A stretch of DNA of 64,000 nucleotides from Roseateles_C aquae (GTDB lineage Bacteria > Pseudomonadota > Gammaproteobacteria > Burkholderiales > Burkholderiaceae_C), in assembly GCF_032337115.1 (NCBI RefSeq), contig NZ_JAVXZY010000007.1, positions 230,192-294,191 of the forward strand, in the 5' to 3' direction. Below the pieces are notes generated by a model. It was given only the letters and a program-made list of their open reading frames with translations, ran no database searches and had not been told where the DNA came from. This document shows, one piece after another, positions 61,101 to 64,000 of the stretch (its first letter is position 1; every line of letters starts with the position of its first letter). Both the position numbers and the translations under genes were made by a program.

Positions 61101-62197
61101 AATGCGTGCTGCAGGCCCGCGAACTGATCATCGAGAAGTTCCCGCACGACAACCGCATCGTCCGCGGCGTCGGCGGTGCGCAGCGCCGGCTGCGCCTGGT
61201 TGACGGCAGCGAGCCGCCACCGGCGCGCTCGGCCCTGTTCGTGCCGATGATGCTCAAGGGCCAGGTGATGGGCGTGATCAGCGTGCTCAGCCAGCGCGAA
61301 GGCGCCTACGATGGCTCGCACCTGGACAAGCTGCGCACGCTGGGCGCCTATGCCGCGGTCGCGCTGGACAAGGCCGAGGCCTACCACCGCCTGAAGCTCA
61401 CCCAGACCCAGCTGGTCGCCCAGGAAAAGCTGGCCGCACTGGGCGCGTTGGTGGCCGGCGTGGCCCACGAGCTGAACACGCCGATCGGCAACAGCCTGCT
61501 GGTCGCCAGCACGCTGCGCGACGCCAGTGAAGAGTTTGTCCAGCAAGCGCGCAGTGGCGGCCTGCGCCGCTCCGAGCTGGAGCGCTACTGCGACAACGCC
61601 TCGGCCTCATCCAGCCTCTTGCTGCGCAGCCTGAGCCAGGCAGCCGAGCTGATCAGCAGCTTCAAGCAGCTGGCCGTCGACCAGACCTCCGATCAGCGCC
61701 GCCCCTTCGAGCTGCGCCAGCTGTGTGAGGAGTTGGCACTGACCTTCGCCAGCCGCCTGCGCCGCGAGGAACACCGGCTCGAGCTGGCCATCGAGCCCGG
61801 TATCGCGATGGACAGCTTCCCCGGCCCGCTGGGCCAGGTGCTGGGCAATCTGATCATGAACGCCCTGGTGCACGCCTTTGAGGGGCGCAAGCACGGCCTG
61901 CTGCAGCTGCAGGGCCAGCGCCTGGGCAGCGATCGGGTGCAGATCAGCTTCCGCGACGACGGCCGCGGCATCGCTGCCGAGCACCTCGGCCGTATCTTCG
62001 ATCCCTTCTTCACCACCAAGCTCGGCCAGGGCGGCAGCGGCCTGGGCCTGCACATCAGTTACACCATCGTCAGCTCGCTGCTGGGCGGCAGCATCCGCGT
62101 CAGCAGCAGCCCGGGCCAGGGCGCCTGCTTCACCATCGAGCTGCCACTGGTGGCGCCCTTCGCGGTTGAGCCGCCGGCCGACGCGGCGGCGGCCTGA
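58166..62197 (+). CDS. Propeller-type sensor histidine kinase (orphan)
   Basis: About 1343 aa. After an N-terminal export helix (~30-50), residues ~55-720 are two seven-bladed propellers of repeated 'WIGT/LWLGT ... GL' blades (Reg_prop), then a Y_Y_Y Ig-like domain, a transmembrane helix at ~837-858, a coiled coil, a GAF domain (~905-1075), HisKA with VAHELNTP (His ~1100) and HATPase with NLIMNALVHAF, DDGRGI, FDPFFTT, GSGLGLHI (~1180-1340). No receiver domain. Probably senses a periplasmic ligand and phosphorylates a response regulator encoded elsewhere. The start is uncertain. Confidence 0.9.
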   Translation: MREVHSLGLTAAATVAALQRRSRVCGRVLRTAWRLGLALLLTLALNGTATAAYVASLRFNALGTEQGLPDSSAVTMLQDRRGLMWIGTANGLARYDGRRFKHFAADPDDEHALAHALVSALLEDESERLWIGTSAGLHRMDLRSETLQRIPMPADWSPQNRRIFAMVRVGARLWVACRGGLLRYELSSGAYELVLASADPLNPLRLGAMVADRQGGLYISQGARVLHLSAQGQQDLTLDLAQGRPGEAVGLTIRSMLLDEQGRLWLGTALGLRAWQLGGADAKPLDELQALKLPQQVVFSLLRDEAGSIWAAYGSGGGLLRLRDQPGGGWETEFFRHHDALPHSLSASSVASLYQDSSGVLWIGTWGGGISLADLRSGGFRQYLHVLDDPDSLSSDGITAVALDGSEQAWLGSYGGGLNRVNLRSGSTERIAQSQSGARLIKTLLLEAPGRLWIGGDDGLRLFDTVRRRSEVIALGNTSPAGASIAALLHDRQGVLWIASAGGLYRRLPDGRLLTYRAVAGQAGALSHDTVDCLLEDHHGRIWVGTKGGLHLWDPASEGFVQPLQPSAELKNPAGLSVFSLREDAKGRIWLGTAVGLFQLLPQGQGWRLQSWRQLPGMPRGWVNTMQEDLHGALWLGHEQGLVHVLPDQSKVRFYPGLGGHFDGGFGFNATARDAHGRLYFGSQGLLAFKPDELRESHAAPRVLLSDLRVFNQSLLPSEAASEVQDQRSSAPLSLRAVGIDGLLHQARQVRLSHRETMVSFEFSALHFYSVRHNRYAWKLEGFDTDWIEGKPGEGLATYTNLDPGSYQLRARAAGPDGSWSGEDLVLAIEVLPPFWRALWFRLLAGVALLAALAALYRWRLRLMWQAQRRLEKEVAARTAEAVQEAEHAERQRQQAEAARHDISLLSEIGRELTGLLDGEAILELLYRRVQQLMEADIFAVGLLRAEEGVIAFDYCMQGGMAFEPYQRALASEEQPAVQCVLQARELIIEKFPHDNRIVRGVGGAQRRLRLVDGSEPPPARSALFVPMMLKGQVMGVISVLSQREGAYDGSHLDKLRTLGAYAAVALDKAEAYHRLKLTQTQLVAQEKLAALGALVAGVAHELNTPIGNSLLVASTLRDASEEFVQQARSGGLRRSELERYCDNASASSSLLLRSLSQAAELISSFKQLAVDQTSDQRRPFELRQLCEELALTFASRLRREEHRLELAIEPGIAMDSFPGPLGQVLGNLIMNALVHAFEGRKHGLLQLQGQRLGSDRVQISFRDDGRGIAAEHLGRIFDPFFTTKLGQGGSGLGLHISYTIVSSLLGGSIRVSSSPGQGACFTIELPLVAPFAVEPPADAAAA

Positions 62198-62213
62198 GCG
62201 CCCTTGCTGCGGC

Positions 62214-63728
62214 TCACAGCCCCTGTGCCTGCTTGAACAGGCTGCTCGGGTCGACACTGCGCTTGAGCGCCTGCAGCCGCGCCAGGTGGCGGCCGTAATA
62301 GGCCTCGCCTGGATTTGTGATCAGCCCGTCCAGATAGTTTTGATAGGCCCGGCCGCTGCTCCAGGGCGCAAGCAGCTGGCGCAGGCCGTGGGTCCATTGC
62401 GCGGCCTCGTTGAGCGTCGCGGCATCGGTGCCGGGGCGGTATTCGGCCAGGTACTGGGCGCTGAACAAGGCCTTGCGGTGGATGAAGGCCGTGTCATCCT
62501 CGGCCACGCGGGCGATGGCGCCGCCCATCAGGTTCAGCACTGCCATGCCGGGTTGCAAGCCGCGCTGGCGCAGGGCGCCGGCCAGGGCCTCGATGCCGGC
62601 GGCATCGATAGGGCGGTCAAAGAAATCCGAGCTGGCCGCCATCGCCACCCGGCCGAGTACGCCGGCGCTGTTCTGTGCCGGCAGATGGCATTGCGCGCTG
62701 CTCAGGTTGCGGCAGTCGTCCAGCATGGCCTCGCGGTAGCTGAGTGCGCGCAGCTGCGCTGACTGGGCGCTGGCATTGATGCGCGACAGCAGGCCCTGCC
62801 ACTGCGCCTGCAGCTCGGCCAAGCCGGTGCTGGCGATGCCCCAGAGCGTCAGGCCCGCGCTCGAGACGGCCAGCTGCGACCAGATGCCGTCCGGCATCGT
62901 CTGCGGCCAGGCCTGCCAGGCGGCCAGCACGGTGGGCAGCTCATCCAGCTTGAAGTCGGCCTGAAAGCGCGTCAGCGGCACCACCGCGTGGGTGCGAAAG
63001 CGGAATTCGGTGACGACGCCAAAGTTGCCGCCGCCGCCGCCGCGCAGGCCCCAGAACAGCTCAGGCTGCCGCTGGGCATCGATCTGCAGCGTCTGGCCCT
63101 CGGCGTTGACCATCGTGGCGGCCAGCAATGCGTCGCAAGTGAGTCCATGCTCACGGTCGCGAACGCCAAAGCCGCCGCCCTGGCTGAGGCCGGCAATGCC
63201 CACGCTCAGGCAGCTGCCGGCGGCAATGCAACGGCCCTGGCCGATCAGCGCGTCGTAGACATCGGCCAGCGTCGCCCCGGCGCCCACCACGGCGACATCC
63301 CCCTCCAGCCGTACCGCGTTTAGCGCACCCACATCGATCAGCAAGGTGCCGCCGCTGGAGTTGCCGATATAGCTGTGGCCACCGCCGCGCAGCCGCAGCG
63401 GCAGGGCCAGGCGGCGTGCCGTGGCCAGGCCGGCGGCAATGTCGGCCACGCTGCCGGCACGCAGCAGGGCGCGGGGCGATTGAGCGTCAAAGCGCGCATT
63501 GGCCGCGGGGCTCAGGCGGGCAAAGTCGGCATCGCCAGGGCGCAGCAACTTGCCCGTGCCGAGCTGGGCCGCCAGCGCGGTCCATTCGGCGGCCAAGGGA
63601 TCGGCCGGTGCTGGCGGTTCCACCGGCGGGGTCACCGTGCCGCTGCTGCCGCCGCCTCCACCACAGCTGGGCAGGGCGAGCGTGGCCGCTCCGGCCGCCG
63701 CCCAGGAAAGAAATCGCCGTTTGTCCAC
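62214..63728 (-). CDS. BBE-type FAD-linked oxidoreductase
   Basis: 504 aa from a GTG at 63728 preceded by GAGGAGG. A leader with a lipobox-like LPSCGGG precedes the FAD-binding PCMH domain: RLRGGGHSYIGNSSGG (His for covalent flavin) and GSCLSVGIAGLSQGGGFG (Cys for a second covalent bond), suggesting a bicovalent flavin, and the C-terminal BBE tail AYQNYLDGLITNPGEAYYGRH. Such enzymes oxidise sugars or phenolics. The N-terminus has the SRR-like DKRRFLSW sequence, suggesting Tat export. A MITE begins 33 bp upstream of the start. Confidence 0.88.
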   Translation of the reverse strand: MDKRRFLSWAAAGAATLALPSCGGGGGSSGTVTPPVEPPAPADPLAAEWTALAAQLGTGKLLRPGDADFARLSPAANARFDAQSPRALLRAGSVADIAAGLATARRLALPLRLRGGGHSYIGNSSGGTLLIDVGALNAVRLEGDVAVVGAGATLADVYDALIGQGRCIAAGSCLSVGIAGLSQGGGFGVRDREHGLTCDALLAATMVNAEGQTLQIDAQRQPELFWGLRGGGGGNFGVVTEFRFRTHAVVPLTRFQADFKLDELPTVLAAWQAWPQTMPDGIWSQLAVSSAGLTLWGIASTGLAELQAQWQGLLSRINASAQSAQLRALSYREAMLDDCRNLSSAQCHLPAQNSAGVLGRVAMAASSDFFDRPIDAAGIEALAGALRQRGLQPGMAVLNLMGGAIARVAEDDTAFIHRKALFSAQYLAEYRPGTDAATLNEAAQWTHGLRQLLAPWSSGRAYQNYLDGLITNPGEAYYGRHLARLQALKRSVDPSSLFKQAQGL

Positions 63729-63761
63729 GCTGCCTCCTCGCAAGAACCAGTTCTTGTTAGG

Positions 63762-64000
63762 GAAGGTCTGCATAAGTCGGCGTGGGCCGTGGCAAGCACC
63801 GGCCAAGGCCTGCCTAGGCGCGAGCCGCCGCTCAGGCTGGTGGCCTGCGCAAGGCTCGCAACACCGGCAGGGTTTGGCTGGTGCTTGCCCTGCGGGTTGG
63901 GAGAAATGGGGCCTCCACGGGCGTTGCGCTGCTCGGCTGTCGGGCCACCAGCCCGACCTTCGCAGCGCGCCTACGTGGCAGCCCCATTTCTCCCAACCAC
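63762..64000. mobile_element. Second copy of the 268-bp MITE, cut by the window end
   Basis: From GGAAGGTCTGCATAAG at 63762 it matches the reverse complement of 31394-31661 for 239 bases, with only scattered differences, up to the window end; 29 bases remain outside. The left target base pairs are TTAG (63758-63761), another YTAR-type site. It lies in the promoter region of the BBE flavoprotein gene. Confidence 0.9.

Noticed and set aside
59996..61546. 516-codon minus-strand open frame
   Set aside because: Antisense to the histidine kinase gene, with Gln/Leu/His-rich composition typical of shadows.
1..64000. Prophage, integrative element, CRISPR, toxin-antitoxin or defence island
   Set aside because: No integrase, recombinase, phage structural, Cas or nuclease/methylase genes are apparent; gene content is chromosomal and metabolic.
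1..64000. tRNA or rRNA genes
   Set aside because: No convincing tRNA T-loop (GGTTCRANTCC) with cloverleaf or rRNA-like sequence was seen on either strand.

Overview
The window is 64 kb of high-GC DNA that is densely coding. Genes often overlap by 1-4 bases, and GTG or TTG starts are used. Gene content suggests a free-living betaproteobacterium of the Burkholderiales, in the Rubrivivax/Roseateles/Paucibacter-like group. The grounds are a PEP-CTERM protein, a fused enoyl-CoA hydratase/phosphate acetyltransferase, an MbnP/MbnH copper pair, DUF2946 proteins and several GGDEF proteins. The taxonomy is inference from gene content only. I saw no rRNA, tRNA, CRISPR array, prophage or complete transposase gene.

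Layout. 1-3.8 kb: the 5' part of class II fumarase, two small membrane genes and a diguanylate cyclase. 3.8-10.2 kb (all minus): a copper cluster running DUF2946, two tiny overlapping ORFs, PCuAC chaperone, second DUF2946-like protein, YcnI-like protein, small lipoprotein, MbnP, MbnH and an outer-membrane barrel. 10.4-13.0 kb: modE-modABC molybdate uptake. 13.0-20.2 kb: a hydrolase, PPK2, then fabI, fused MaoC-Pta and ackA, convergent with a PPDK-like protein that lacks the PEP/pyruvate domain. 20.4-24.5 kb: a large protein with a possible PhoU-like C-terminus, then a MerR-controlled operon (DUF2938, flavodoxin-like, DUF2798). 24.5-34.1 kb: mixed metabolic and signalling genes, a class C beta-lactamase, YceI and a complete 268-bp MITE.

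34.5-47.9 kb: a peptide-type ABC transporter (dual ATPase and two permeases), three tandem substrate-binding proteins transcribed divergently, an AraC regulator and a TonB-dependent receptor. Together these could form an outer-to-inner-membrane uptake route. 48.2-50.0 kb: a TetR gene with two matching palindromic operators, one of which precedes a 38-aa membrane peptide and a hydrolase. 50.1-54.3 kb: two tandem TPR-TM-GGDEF proteins. 54.6-63.7 kb: PEP-CTERM protein, SulP transporter, LysE exporter, an orphan propeller histidine kinase and a BBE-type flavoprotein. A second MITE copy starts 33 bp upstream of the flavoprotein gene and is cut by the window end.

The most noteworthy items are the copper cluster with its tiny coupled ORFs, the half-PPDK beside an uncharacterised partner and the Pta/AckA genes, the two copies of an IS5-like MITE, a paired intergenic repeat with identical operon geometry, and sequence-level operators for MerR, TetR and ModE. 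No gene set is clearly a new defence or mobile system.
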